Assembly: GCA_037179515.1 (NCBI GenBank)
Contig: JAXCGZ010007641.1
Span: 62,001 to 126,000, forward strand
Direction: 5' to 3'
Length of the DNA: 64,000 nucleotides
DNA from: Halocaridina rubra
Lineage: Eukaryota; Arthropoda; Malacostraca; Decapoda; Atyidae
In this document: piece after piece, positions 11,174 to 21,960 of the stretch
How the letters are laid out: each line of letters begins with the position of its first letter
Position numbering within the stretch: position 1 is the first letter of the stretch
The notes under the pieces: generated by a model
Seen by the model: only the letters and a program-made list of their open reading frames with translations
Databases searched by the model: none
Told to the model about the DNA's origin: nothing
Program-made: the position numbers and the translations under genes

Positions 11174-12076
11174 TGTGGTGATCTGTCTATCACACACAGT
11201 TTCATTAGTTATACCTTGTGTGTGTTTTATTGTAATACCATAAGTAATATTGCATCTACCTACATGAATATATTCATTTGAGAGACTATATAATAACTAT
11301 TATTTATTTTGTCATTAATTCATCATTTTCTCATGAATAATTGGAATTTGTTTGTAAAGCTAATCTAAATCTTAGGAAATCCTTAATTATGTATGATAAA
11401 ATTATATCCTTTTATTTTAGAATGTGATGCTCGTCTGCTTTGTTTACAGAACGGACGAGGACTCGCTCTGAGGACGGCACCAGGTGATGAGCTATTGTTA
11501 GACTCGTAAAATTCGTGTAAATTTATGAGCTTCCCATTTCGCCCCTTGGACTAGTACTGTCGAATTTGTCAAGCAGTGACCGTGTTTTAATATTGCATAA
11601 AGTTTTTGGATTTTGAACAGTTATTATTTTGATATTAAGTGTTGTTTATTTTGATGTGTCCAGCAGTCGTGCCTGGAGCTATAACTCTTTGTTATTTTTG
11701 TAAAATTTAACCTTTTCTTTTGGGCTGAAATATTGCTCCATTATAATATTAACTTTTTTCAATATATTTTTATATTTTATCGATGAGTCTTTCATTTAAG
11801 CCTGGATTTATGCAGTGTTCTGTTAATATTATTTAGTGTATTTGTGTTATTAACCAGTGGGAGTTCTCCACTAACTATTAAGCAAACGTAACTCATGCCC
11901 TTCCCCTTTAGTACCGTACAGTTTGTCTTATATTTAATTATAAGCCAGTAAGTTTTAGCCCAACTTTATTTGAAGTTGGCGGAGTAAATATTTTTGTGTA
12001 TGGTAGCCTGCAAAAAACTGAGAGTAGACTATTCATTGACCAGGTGAAAGCAGGCATTCTGGGAATAGTCACCACA
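11174..12076 (+). repeat. 3' LTR of BEL element, complete (903 bp)
   Basis: Begins TGTGGTGATC after the polypurine tract and ends TCACCACA, an inverted terminal match. It aligns with the 5' LTR from 11258 onwards. The next base enters antisense LTR-a of Gypsy I. A target-site duplication cannot be tested because the left junction was removed. Confidence 0.88.
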
Positions 12077-13556
12077 CACGGGATAAATACATTATTCATT
12101 CAATTGGTTAGCAAGAAATATTTGCAATGCAAGCAGGACAATACCACCTTTTGAAGTATTTGCAACATATAACTCAAAACACTTTATCCCCAATATATGA
12201 AGAATCAGCAAGATAAATACAGTTATATTCATTAAATTGTAGTTAACAAGAAACATTTACAAAGTAACAGGGTAAAATTACTTATTAATTATTTGCGGTT
12301 AATAGCATAAAACACTTTAGTTAAATGATTAATTATTTGTAATTTATATAGTAAACCACTTTATTTACGAATTTTGTCGTAAAACAATTTACTTGCCATG
12401 ATAGAAAGGAGTGATATTAAATTAGAATTCGTTAGGAAAAAGGGATAGATTTTTACTTGGTAATAAGCAATCTTCTGAGGATTAGATGTTAGCTTGGCAC
12501 ATCCGATGAAAGAAATTTCTTATCAATGTATATCGGCGGTAACTTCCAGGTCAAGGATTTAAGTTTGACAAATGAGATTTCAGTTAGGTAATCTACAAAA
12601 GTTCGTTTTGTATGGGAATGGAAGCTGAGAAAATTTTCATAGGATTCGACCAGTACTGAATTTAACCAGTTTCTTGAACTCCCAATTTGCTTAACCAACA
12701 AGCTTTACCATACACTATCTCTCACCTTGTTTGTGCCAGATGAATTCCTGTGAAGATGCCACATAAATAAGGTATGAAGTAAGCTTGACTGCTGAGGCGA
12801 GATCTTGCCTCTGGGATGTTTGGCTGCCAAATAAGGACAATTCAATGTCCCTTCAGGTGACGTCATCTGTAGGATATTTATCCAGAGAACTAACTCGTTC
12901 ATATAATATTCAAAAGCTACTGCATTGGTGGTCCTTGGCAGGCAATTATGGCAGATAAGTAAGGGAGAGACAGTATTTTAGGTGTAATAAGCGGAAGCAA
13001 ATAATAAAAAAAACGAGAATTATTGTGGGTAAAATAGATTACTGCCGAGCAATCTCTAGAATGTTCTTTGCATTGCAGGAGACGGAATTTTAACAATTCA
13101 AATAAAACAGAAGCTACTGAAATGTATCCAGACATGCTAATGACATATCAGCAGGGTCAAAGTTATAACAAAATTATCAGCAAGAGCAGTTTTTCTAATA
13201 TAAAAAATTTATCAGCAAGAGCTACTTTATCATAAGAAAATTGTGTAAAAAACGTATCTAACAAACTCGCTATGATTATGATACTGTTCATGAGAAAAAA
13301 AAAGACAGAACACGAAGAAATAGGAGGGAGATTTTTATATTGGGATCATGGTTTCTACACGTACAAGAATATTAAATAAGATATATTTAATATTAGCTAT
13401 AAGATAAAATATAAATTGCAAAAAAACATTATCTGCAAAATGCAAGGAGTGAGAATTATTTTATTAAGAAAAGAAAAGACAGATAATAGTTGCTAAATTA
13501 AGTAATAAGGCATCTACTACAGCCTCTGGTGACTTTGAGCAAAACACTTTGTCACA
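12077..13556 (-). repeat. Gypsy I LTR (LTR-a, left arm), distal part lost
   Basis: Reverse complement of the right-arm LTR-a at 52732-54210. On the minus strand it starts at 13556 with TGTGAC followed by AAAGTGTTTTGCTC and the CACCAGAGGCTG motif shared by all copies of this LTR. The distal 0.6 kb is missing where BEL lies. Short open frames in it (for example 12489-12701) are shadows and are not taken as genes. Confidence 0.85.
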
Positions 13557-13799
13557 TCGTCTATATGCGAGTTTGTGGCTACTTCCATCCCTTTCCTCTA
13601 GCTTAATGCTGTCTTGATGATTTTGGTCACGAGTCTTGGTGCTGAACTTAGTCCAAAGCCCAGCCTCGTAAGGTAGTATGTCCTTCCTTTATAATTGACA
13701 AGTTGGTGCTTCCACAGCTTCTCTGCAACATGGACTTGTAGGTAAGCTGACTTCAGATCAACTATAGCAGAGGCTCCACTCATCTGCCTCCACTCCGTC
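13557..13799 (-). pseudogene. RT fragment of an unidentified LTR element
   Basis: On the minus strand the frame reads WRQMSGASAIVDLKSAYLQ (motif A region), then LTRLGFGLSSAP (motif B), a TAG stop, and an IDD catalytic remnant that ends exactly at the LTR-a start. This is the palm of an LTR-retrotransposon reverse transcriptase, about 80 residues. The Leu-Thr-Arg-Leu-Gly-Phe-Gly-Leu pattern differs from all other RTs in the window, so it is a separate element. It is cut on one side by LTR-a and on the other by the putative Gypsy II LTR. The right-arm partner is 52489-52732. Ty3/Gypsy or a related order is likely; the clade is unknown. Confidence 0.7.
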
Positions 13800-14305
13800 T
13801 GTTATATTTCTTACCTGTTGAAGATAAGTAGATGGTTGTAAAGATCTATGAAGCTCTATAATTGTGTATGATGTGTAGTCATTATAATACATATCCCATT
13901 CTCGTCATTTATGCAATAGAGATGATGTGGGGTGGATATTTATGCACAACTATGCTGTAACTGCTTCTATTTTGTTACGCCATTTGTAGAAGAGTATAAA
14001 TTCTAAAACTAAGCAAAATATATGTATGACATGAGAACAGTCAATACTACTGGATAATACTAAAACATTGAATAAAAGGATCGAAACCTTTTTGTGAAGG
14101 ATCGAAACATACTATTTGCGGTTGTCAAACCTAAATGATAAAAAACACCTTCTGAGTGTACAATATAATACTTAACATAGTTAAAGGGGTATCTAAAACA
14201 CAACACTTCCTTTCCCCTTAAAAGAGTTTTGAGTATATGTATGGGTATATGCAAAATATATCTTATCTTAATATCTGTATTATCATAATATCATGCATGG
14301 TTACA
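13800..14305 (-). repeat. Putative 3' LTR of Gypsy II (about 0.5 kb)
   Basis: AT-rich non-coding sequence between the Gypsy II integrase and the foreign RT fragment. On the minus strand it would start TGTAACCATGCATG (14305) and end ATATAACA (13800), so it has TG...CA ends. The partner is 51985-52488. Only one LTR of Gypsy II is visible because the gag end of the element is cut, so the LTR identity is inferred from position. Confidence 0.5.
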
Positions 14306-15136
14306 AATCTAATTTCTTAGGAACTATTCACTTGGTTATCATATCAGGAAGTACCCTGCATGCAACTGGACTATGGGGGTAAAGGCACTGTTAATGCGAC
14401 TGCTGAGAATGAAACCTCTATGTTCGTGGCTGGTTCCACTGCATTTCTGGGATGAAAAGGTTGTTCAGTATCAGACTGATCTGCTGAGAGGTGGTGCCTA
14501 TTGTCAGACCAAGAAGGCTTTAGCTGATCAATGTGTCTCTTCATTACATTTCCATTTACTCGAACATCATAATGCATATTCCCAACCTTTCTTGTAATTT
14601 GCCCAGGTATCCACTTGTCTGGTGTTGAGTATGATCGTACAAGTACTGGAGATGAAGGTTGAAATTGTTGTATCTCCTTTTGGTGTTGTAATTGTGTCCA
14701 GAATTTGTTCTGCTTATCACTAAGAAAATCAGGCAACATCTGATCTAATTTGGTCCTAATCCTCCTCTCCATCAACAAAACTGATGGTGCCATACCCGTA
14801 GTTGCATGCGCAGTAGCTCGATAACTTAGGAGAAATTTGCTTATGCTAGTACAAACAGTAGCATGCGAGGCTTGTCGACATTTCATATTAAGCTTAAATA
14901 TTTGGACAAATCTTTCAGCCTCCCCATTTGTGGCAGGATGATATGGTGCAGAAAAGGTGTGTAGAATGCCATTTACTTCCAAAAAATCTTTAAATTCCTG
15001 AGAAGAAATCTGAGGACCATTATTAGTTACCATCCGCTCTGGCAGACCATGGGTTGCAAAAACCGACATTAGTGCTTTAATAGTGCAAAGTGAGGTAGTT
15101 GACTGCATTGGAATGATCTCTGGACATTTACTGTAA
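14306..15136 (-). pseudogene. Gypsy II integrase, catalytic core and C-terminus
   Basis: On the minus strand the frame 15108-14371 encodes the second half of a Ty3/Gypsy integrase: the HGLPERMVTNNGPQ segment (an Asn where the second catalytic Asp is usual), HPATNGEAERFVQ with the catalytic Glu, TGMAPSVLLMERRIRT, and a C-terminal region with WIPGQITRKVG, the usual place of the GPY/F-type module. The zinc-binding N-terminus and first catalytic Asp are absent: RTE LINE sequence joins directly at TTACAGTAA (about 15128-15136). The right arm keeps exactly that missing half (51641-51984) and lacks this one. The LINE sits between pol RNase H and integrase, so this piece belongs to the same element as 18825-21960. 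Confidence 0.8.
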
Positions 15137-15149
15137 CCACTTTTATGTG

Positions 15150-15849
15150 GAGTTGATGTTTATGGCCAGTGTTCTCCATATGTTTCTGTCCCATACATAG
15201 TTACCCAACAAACCTTTAGACCTCAGGTCGTCATTGATGCAATCCTTCCACCTACGCTTTGGTCTCCCCCTCCTTCTCCTACCCTGTATATCCATTTCCA
15301 TCACTCTCCTCCCAATATAATGTTCATCCCTCCTAACGACGTGACCGTGCTATCTTAGTCTACTCTCTTGTATCTTATCTCATATTTCTCTAACTTTTGA
15401 GATACCTCTAATTACCTCGTTTCTGATCTTATCGCTTCTTGTCACCCCACACATCCATCTCAACATCCTCATCTCTGCCACATCCAGTTTTTTCTCTTGT
15501 GTCTTCTTTATTGCCGATGTCTCTACTCCATACATCATCGCAGGTCTCACAGCTGTCTTGTGCACTTTACCCCTCAACTTAATCCCTATTCTCCTGTCGC
15601 ACAGCACCCCAGACACTTTCTTCCAGTTCTTCCATCCCGCTTGTATTCTGTGGGTTATTTCTGACTCTAGGTCACCATCCTCTGCTGCTGTTGATCTCAA
15701 ATACTTGAACTTTTCAACTCTTTTTAACACCTTCCCCTACAAATTGACCTCCCCATCCTCATCATCTCTCAACCTCAAGTACTCTGTCTTCTTCCTGCTG
15801 ATTTTCAGTCCTCTATCCTCCATCACTCTTCTCCACTCCTCAAGGAGAA
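15150..15849 (-). pseudogene. RTE RT, C-terminal part
   Basis: Minus-strand continuation of the LINE after the inverted block: LKISRKKTEYLRL (about 15810), then LKRVEKFKYLRST, ITHRIQAGWKNWKKVSGVLC and PAMMYGVETSAIKK to RMLRWMCGVTRSDK (frame 15730-15380). A last basic segment with GRRRR and PKRRW (about 15290-15240) follows. This is the thumb and C-terminal region usual in RTE proteins; the frame changes near 15730 and 15380. It joins the upstream RT at the residue after FADDIVLCS if the inverted block is ignored. Confidence 0.8.
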
Positions 15850-15850
15850 A

Positions 15851-16455
15851 TATCCTGTGGACTTAATGCAAAAGATCTTTAGTCAGGAAAAGATGCCAGA
15901 GGATTGGAGAGGAAGCCTAAACATCCCAAGCTATAAAGGGAAGGGAGACATTCAGGAGTGTGGAAACTATAGAGGTATAAAGTTGTTAAGTTATGCTATG
16001 AAGATATGGGAGAAGATCATAGAGAGGAGACTCAGAGAGGTAATGACAATTGGAGATGAACAGTTTGGCTTCATGCCTGGAAGAGGGACAGTGGATGTCA
16101 TATTTGCCTTGAGACAAATGATGGAAAAGCATCAGGAGAAACAGGAAGGACTGCATATGGTCTTTATTGACCTGGAAAAGGCATATGATCGAGTACCACG
16201 TCAAGAGGTGTAGAGGTATATTAGAGAAAAGGGAGTCCCCGAGAAATATGTAAGAATCATCCAAGATATGTATGAGAGGGCAGAGGCAAATGTTAAGAGC
16301 AGTGTGGGCTTGACGGAAAGTCTCTCGGTAAATGTTGGTCTGCTTCAAGGGTCTGTTTTGAGTCCATATCTATTTGATCTGGTCTTGGATGTAGTAACAC
16401 ATGGTATTAGAGATCAGTCTCCATGGTGTATGCTCTTTGCAGATGACATTGTACT
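15851..16455 (+). pseudogene. Inverted RTE reverse-transcriptase block
   Basis: A plus-strand copy of RTE RT lies inside the minus-strand LINE, forming a nested palindrome with 16466-17045. It reads from LMQKIFSQEKMPEDWRG through KLLSYAMKIWEKIIERRL, QFGFMPGRGTVDVIFALRQ, FIDLEKAYDRVPRQE, VRIIQDMYERAEA and SPYLFDLVLD to FADDIVLCSNS. It differs from its partner at several positions (it keeps the RVP arginine, the FADD and the YVRIIQDMY segment), so it looks like part of another, better preserved RTE copy. The arms meet at a 10-nt loop (16456-16465). Confidence 0.85.
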
Positions 16456-16465
16456 GTGTAGCAAC

Positions 16466-18687
16466 AGTACAATGTCAACTGCAAAGAGCATACACCATGG
16501 AGACTGATCTCTAATACCATGTGTTACTACATCCAAGACCAGATCAAATAGATATGGACTCAAAGCAGACCCTTGATGCAGACCAACATTTACCGAGAGA
16601 CTTTTCATCAAGCCTACACTGTTCTTAAAATTTGCCTCTGCCCTTTCAATATTTCTTGGGGACTCCCTTTTCTCTAATACACCTCCACACCTCTTGACGT
16701 GGTACTCAATCATATGCCTTTTCCAGGTCAATAAAGACCATATGCAGTCCTTTCTTTTTCACCCGATGCTTTTCCATCATTTGTCTCAAGGCAAATATGA
16801 CATCCACTGTCCCTCCTCCAGGCATGAAGCCAAACTGTTCATCTCTAATTGTTGTTACCTCTCTGAGTCTCCTCTCTATGATCTTCTCCCATGTCTTTAT
16901 AGTATGACTTAACAACTTGATACCGCTATAGTTTCCACACTCCTGAATGTCTACCTTCCCTTTATAGATTGGGATGATTAGGCTTCCTGTCCACTCCCCT
17001 GGCATCTTTTCCTGGCTAAAGATCTTTTGCATTAAGTCCTACAAGATATCTATGTCTTCCTCTCCAAGACTTTTCCATACCTCCACTGGCATCTTATCTG
17101 GTCCTGCTGCCTTCCCATTTTTCATTTTCCTTACTGCCCACTCTACCTCTCTTCTAGGCACTGTTGTTGTAATTGCTTCATTTGGAAGTCCATCTTCAAA
17201 TACTGCTCTTGGGTTTTCTTCATTTAGTAATCCTTCAAAATAAGTTTCCCATCTGCTTTTTATTTCATCCTCTTTCTTCTGCTAGAACTACTCAATGGTT
17301 ATCCTTTATTTGTCTTACTTGGGTCAAGTCCTTGGTTGCAGCATCTCGGGCCTTAGCAATTCGCCATATTTTCATCTCTCCTTCTGGTGTTTCCAGCTCT
17401 TCATAGACTTCATTCAATTTCTCTGCCTTTGCTTTTGCTACTGCTCTCCTTGCCTCCTTCTTTGCCTGCTTGTACTCTTTTTTATCCTGCTCCAGGCCTG
17501 ATAAATCTGCCTTTTTCTTAGCTTCTTTCTCGTTCTTCACCCATTCTTGCACTTCCTCATTCCACCACCATGACTCTTTATCATTTGGGGATTTCCTACC
17601 TGATGACTTTCCAAGTACCTCCTCACCAGCCCTCAAGATCACCTTACTATTCTCTGTCCACCATTCTTGTACATCCTCAAGCAACCTTATCGATTAAAAC
17701 ACTCTTCCCTTAAACATAGCTATCAGCTCTGCATCTTTCAATCTCCACCATTTTATTTTTGGGTCCATCCTCGGCTTCTTACTTTTCCTACATTTCCTGA
17801 GCCTGCAATCAGTTACTACTATCCTATGTTGCACTGCTACACTCTCCCCATGTATTACTTTACAGTTGCTAATCTCCTTCAGATGGTCTCTCCTACACAA
17901 CAATAAATCTATCTGGCTCTCCCTCCCACCACTACTGTATGTAATCAATCTGTTTTCCCTTTTCTCAAAGAATGTGCTGACCAATGCCAGATCAAATTCC
18001 ACTGCAAAATCAATCACTCTCTCTCCTCCCTCATTTTGCTCGCCCACCCCCCAGTCCCCATGAACTCTACCTATCCCAGCCCTCCCAATGCCCAAGTGGC
18101 CATTTAGATCTCCTCCCAAAATTACCCTCTCCCTTATAGTTATTGTTCTAAGCTCCTGGTCCATCTCCTCCCAAAATACATCCTTCTCCTCCGATGTACA
18201 ATCAGTTTGTGGGGCATAGGCACATACCACATTGACAACCATTTCTCCCAGTCCCAGCTTTAAACTCATAATTCTGTCACTCTTTCTATTCACACCAAGT
18301 AAGCTTTCCTTCAGGTCTTTGGATAGTATTATTCCTACACCATTCCTCCCTTCCTCATTTGCTCCACTATAGAACAATTAGCAACCCTCACCCAGTTCCC
18401 TCGCCTTATTTCCTTTCCACCTGGTCTCCTGCACACAGCAGTCCAGTTCTCCTCCTCTCCATCAGGTCCACCAATTCTCGCCCCTTCCCAGTCATCGTCC
18501 CCACATTAAGAGTGCCCACCTGCAGCACCACCTCTGACACTCTCCCTCTAGCTTGCCTCTTTAACCCAGCCCGCCCATGACTGGGTAGCCCTTGCTGTCT
18601 TTCCAGAGGGGTCAGGCGAAGCCCCAACGCATTGCCTAAGGGGAACGCCCTAGTATGGTGACTATTCTCGTTATCTGTACTGGCCAT
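16466..18687 (-). pseudogene. RTE ORF: endonuclease and first part of RT
   Basis: Starts on the minus strand at 18687 (MASTDNENSHH). The APE-type endonuclease covers about 18520-17694 with VGTLNVGTMTGK, NGVGIILSK, VVCAYAPQT, GGDLNGHLG and, at the end, HRIVVTDCR. A slip near 18390 separates the first 93 codons from the rest. An in-frame stop follows GRVF at about 17692, present also in the right arm. The basic linker (17684-17292) is broken near 17285. RT resumes at 17032 with the IPIYKGK block, QFGFMPG, FIDLEKAYD (a stop follows, where Arg is expected), GSALSPYLFD and WCMLFAVDIVL. The last is the catalytic FADD with Ala-Val in place of Ala-Asp, so polymerase activity would be lost even without the stops. 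Ends at the hairpin centre. Confidence 0.85.
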
Positions 18688-18839
18688 ATTTTGGTTTTGG
18701 CAAAATGTTTATGGCTGGATGCCCTTCCTGCCACCAACCCTACCCATCTACCCGGGCTTGGGACTGGAACCAAGTTGAGGCTGGCTTGCCCTCCTCAGTG
18801 GCTGGGTTCAGACCATACTGCCACATATGGTTTACATTC

Positions 18840-20352
18840 TTGCTTAGTCATCGTTGAACCTCGACCAGTAAGTAAATGCTGAAGTACCTTGGACAATATT
18901 GGATCCTGTTGTGTGCTTTAGGCTAAATGTTTAGCTGTGATAGGTAAGTTGTGGCTGTCTAATAAGAAAATACTGACATCATGATCTGTAGAAGGTTCGT
19001 CTACGGGTAAGCGAGATAGTGCATCTGCATTTCCTATCTTGGTAGTTGACTTGTACTCTAATGTATAATTATAAGTTGCCAAAAAGATAGCCCACCTTTG
19101 TAGTCGTACTGCGCCTAGAGTGGGTAATCCTTCCTTTGGACCTAAAATGGCTAATAATGGCTTGTGGTCAATGACTAACTTAAATTCCTTCCTGCCGTAA
19201 AGGTATACGTGGAATTACTTTACAGCATACACTAGGGCTAAGGCCCTCCTTTTCAATTTGTGAATAGTTTCTTTCTGCCTTATTCAACAATCTAGATGCA
19301 GAGGCAATTGGCCTTTCTGTGCCGCCGGCCATTACATGAGTAATATTGCACCTAAGCTTACCTGTGAGGCGTCACACATTAGTTTTACCGGCAAGTCCAT
19401 TCTGAAATGTGTCAAAAACTTTGGAGAAGTTATTTTTGCTTTTATCTTTTCAAATAACTGCTGATAGTCCACTGACCAGTGCCATGCTACGTCTTTGTTA
19501 AACAGTTGATATAGTGGTTCTGCTAGGGTAGCTAAGTCTTTTATGAACTTTCCGTAAAATGTCACAAGTACTAAAAATGACTGTAGCTGATTGACATTTT
19601 CAGGTACTTTTGCTGACTGTACTGCCCGACTTTGTCATCTGTTTTGTGAATACTCTGGTCATTTATTTTGAACCCTAAATATTCAATTGCTGAATCTTTA
19701 AAGTGACATTTGCTCTTTTATTATTTTCATTCCATTTTCTTGGATGCGTTTTAATACTGGTACTAGTCTTTCTTGATGCTCTCTGTCCTTTCCTGCTACT
19801 AATATGTCATTAATGAAACAAAATACTCCGGGCAATCCATTGACTATCTTATCCATGGCTTTCTGCCATATTGCGGGACTGCTGGCTACTCCATATGGTA
19901 GTCTTTTGGGACAAAATAACCCCAAATTAGTATTTACTGTACAGTATTCTTGTGACTAGTTATCCATGACTAACTGCTAAAAGGCATGTTTTAGGTCAAT
20001 TTTTGGAAAGAACTTACATTCTCCTATGGCTGCAAACATGTTCGTAGGGCTGGGTAGAGGGTATTGGGCTATTTACAACTGTGATATTATGTGTTACCTT
20101 ATAATCTCCACACGACCGGATACCTTCATCTTATTTTGCTATTGGAACTAAAGGGGTTCCCCAGTCTGAATACATTACTCTCTCCCATGTGCTTTCTGCT
20201 TCTAACCTTTTAATTTCCAGTTCAACTGAGGCCTTTAAAGCAAATGGAATATGTCTGGGAGCAAAAAACTTGGGTATTGCATCAGATTTCAGAACAAATG
20301 TTGCCTATGTGTTTTTTACTGAGCTAGGTCCTTCAGTAAAAATCTTCTTAAA
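18840..20352 (-). pseudogene. Gypsy II RT and RNase H, heavily broken
   Basis: On the minus strand a protein-like trail runs from just after protease (20352) to the LINE junction. Visible parts: the RLEAEGTWERV / WGTPLVPIA segment (about 20190-20130), YGVASSPAIWQKAMDKI (about 19890), FCFINDILVAGKDREHQ (about 19830-19780), TFYGKFIKDLATLAEPLYQLF and MCDASQVSLGAILLM (19565-19332). A tether and connection region with GNADALSRLPV follows near 19040-19000. The catalytic YxDD is FIND, with the first Asp replaced by Asn, and several stops fall between blocks. The right arm (46425-47955) shares FIND and most stops, so inactivation preceded the duplication. Confidence 0.78.
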
Positions 20353-21960
20353 TTATGAAAACACATCACTCTCAGGGGTAACAGTTTTATGTTCTACTTT
20401 CAGAATCTTCAAAACTTTCGACCATTTTAACTGAAAATGTTTCAACCAATCTAAACCCATTAATGTCTGATCTTGGCCTTTCACAATGGTGAGGGGCAGA
20501 TCCTGTGCTGTCTGCTGATCATACTGAACATTAACCTTGGCTGAACCTACTACCTTGATGTTGTGTGCATTGTAATCCAACAGAACTTTATTGCAAGCTT
20601 TTATGGACAAATTAGGTATTTTGCATGCCACCTGTTCTGACATCACAGAGATGTCTGCTGCTGTATCTACATGCATGACAACCGGCACACTGTTCATGTT
20701 TACAGTAATCATTATCCTCTTGTCTTTATTATTTAGAGAGTTAATTTGAAAAGCAAGTTCTGGTTTACTACTATCTAATTGCTCTGATGGCTCGTCTGAC
20801 TGACCATTCTGTTGTGTTTCAGGTTTAACTGAGGTATACTTGATGTGTTTCTCTGTTTTGCTGAGACTACACATGTTACTGAAATGACCCTCGTGTCCAC
20901 AACTGTTACATTTTTTGTCATTGCTGTACACTTTGTCCTGTCACTAGGATAATGAACCTCTTGTCTTTATATCTTATAGAGTTAATTTGAAAAGCAAATT
21001 CTGGTTTACTACTATCTAATTGCTCTGATGGCTCGTCTGACTGACCATTCTGTTGTGTTTCAGGTTTAACTGAGGTATACTTGATGTGTTTCTCTGTTTT
21101 GCAGAGACTACACATGTTACTGAAATGACCCTTGCGTCCACAACTGTTACATTTCTTGTCAGTTGCTGTACACTTTGTCCTGTCACTAGGATAATGAACC
21201 TCTTGTCTTTATATCTTATAGAGTTAATTTGAAAAGCAAATTCTGGTTTACTACTATCTAATTGCTCTGATGGCTCGTCTGACTGACCATTCTGTTGTGT
21301 TTCAGGTTTAACTGAGGTTTAATTGATATGCTTCTCTGTTTTGCAGAGCCTACATATGTTACTTAAATGACCCTTGCTTCCACAACTGTTACAATTCTTG
21401 TCCGTTGCTGTACACTTTGTCCTATCACTAGGATAATGACCTACCTCACACCTGAAACATGGTTTTGTATTTGTGGATTGTTTACCTTCTGGTTTCCTTG
21501 GAGGTGTCTTGTTTTTACCTTGTTGCCATTGCCCTTTACCATATTGGAAGGACACTTTTTTATCCTGAGAATTACTTTGAGAACCCTCAATGGCTTGAGC
21601 TTGAGAATTTGCTGCTCCCAGAATCCTAGCTGTGTCTAAAACCTTATCTAATGTTAGGGTTTTTTCCTGAAGCATTTTTTTTAAGCTCATGTGAATTACA
21701 TTTGGCTATAATATGATCTATTATGACATCCTCCTTGTTATGGAACTCACAAGTAGTAGCTAACTCTTTCAACTTGGTAACAAAAACATCAACTAATTCA
21801 CTTGCATCATGGATGCACTGGCTAAACCTAAGTTTCTCATATTGAAATTAATTTTAGGCGCAAAATAGGCATTTAAGCAATCAATTGTTTGCTAAAGGGT
21901 ATTACCCGCAGGTGTGAGGGTTTTATACACCTCCTGTACCTCTAAACCTACTACATGGAT
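20353..21960 (-). pseudogene. Gypsy II Gag C-terminus, zinc knuckles and protease
   Basis: Minus-strand Gag fragment starting where LTR-b is inserted. The frame 21690-21319 carries KTLTLDKVLDTARILGAANSQ, a Lys/Gln-rich linker and CFRCEVGHYPSDRTKC then CNSCGSKGHLSNIC, two nucleic-acid-binding knuckles. Next come copies of a 242-bp tandem repeat (frames 21115-20918 and 20931-20353), each containing the CxxCGxxGHFSNMC knuckle and a QNGQSDEPSEQLDSSKPE linker. The protease follows: VVMHVDTAADISVMSE with DTAA where DTGA is usual, then MGLDWLKHF. The 242-bp period is not a multiple of three, so the repeat puts Gag and protease in different frames. Confidence 0.8.
20713..21441 (-). repeat. 242-bp tandem triplication in Gypsy II gag (left arm)
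   Basis: The anchor CAGGTTTAACTGAGG recurs at 20820, 21061 and 21303, spacings of 241 and 242 bp. Each unit spans a zinc knuckle and an acidic linker. The right arm has the same three copies (45343-46068), so the array predates the inverted duplication. One unit here has lost one base (near 20925). Confidence 0.88.

Larger units (their letters stand above)
5687..12076 (+). mobile_element. BEL/Pao LTR retrotransposon, internally deleted
   Basis: Two long direct repeats (5687-6506 and 11174-12076) flank a leader, a gag-protease region and a BEL-type pol. The intact LTR starts TGTGGTGATC and ends with TCACCACA, inverted termini. Family assignment rests on the DUF1759-like Gag motif, paired CCHC knuckles, a DTGA protease and BEL-type RT with YVDN. 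It lies inside antisense LTR-a of the left arm; the right arm lacks it. Part of the RNase H region and the integrase core are missing, so it could move only with help in trans. Confidence 0.88.
15137..18824 (-). mobile_element. RTE-clade LINE (left arm) inserted in Gypsy II
   Basis: Minus-strand LINE with a 5' leader (GGAAGGGCATCC type, near 18720) familiar from RTE elements, an endonuclease/RT frame and a C-terminal GRRRR...RW segment. It interrupts Gypsy II pol between the RNase H/connection region and integrase. The same insertion occurs in the right arm (47956-51640), so it predates the inverted duplication. It contains an inverted block at 15851-16455. Confidence 0.85.
18825..21960 (-). 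mobile_element. Ty3/Gypsy element II, gag to RNase H part (left arm)
   Basis: Minus-strand Gypsy element cut by the RTE LINE on one side and by Gypsy I LTR-b on the other (inside gag). Its integrase half lies at 14306-15136 and its putative LTR at 13800-14305. RNase H and connection motifs resemble the K02A2.6-like/Mag lineage of invertebrate Gypsy elements; the clade call is tentative. Confidence 0.8.

Noticed and set aside
15558..15866. Open frames antisense to the RTE and other pol regions (also 17295-17906 and 48197-49484)
   Set aside because: They mirror conserved pol coding sequence on the opposite strand, and their low-complexity Ser/Leu/Phe composition is typical of shadows.
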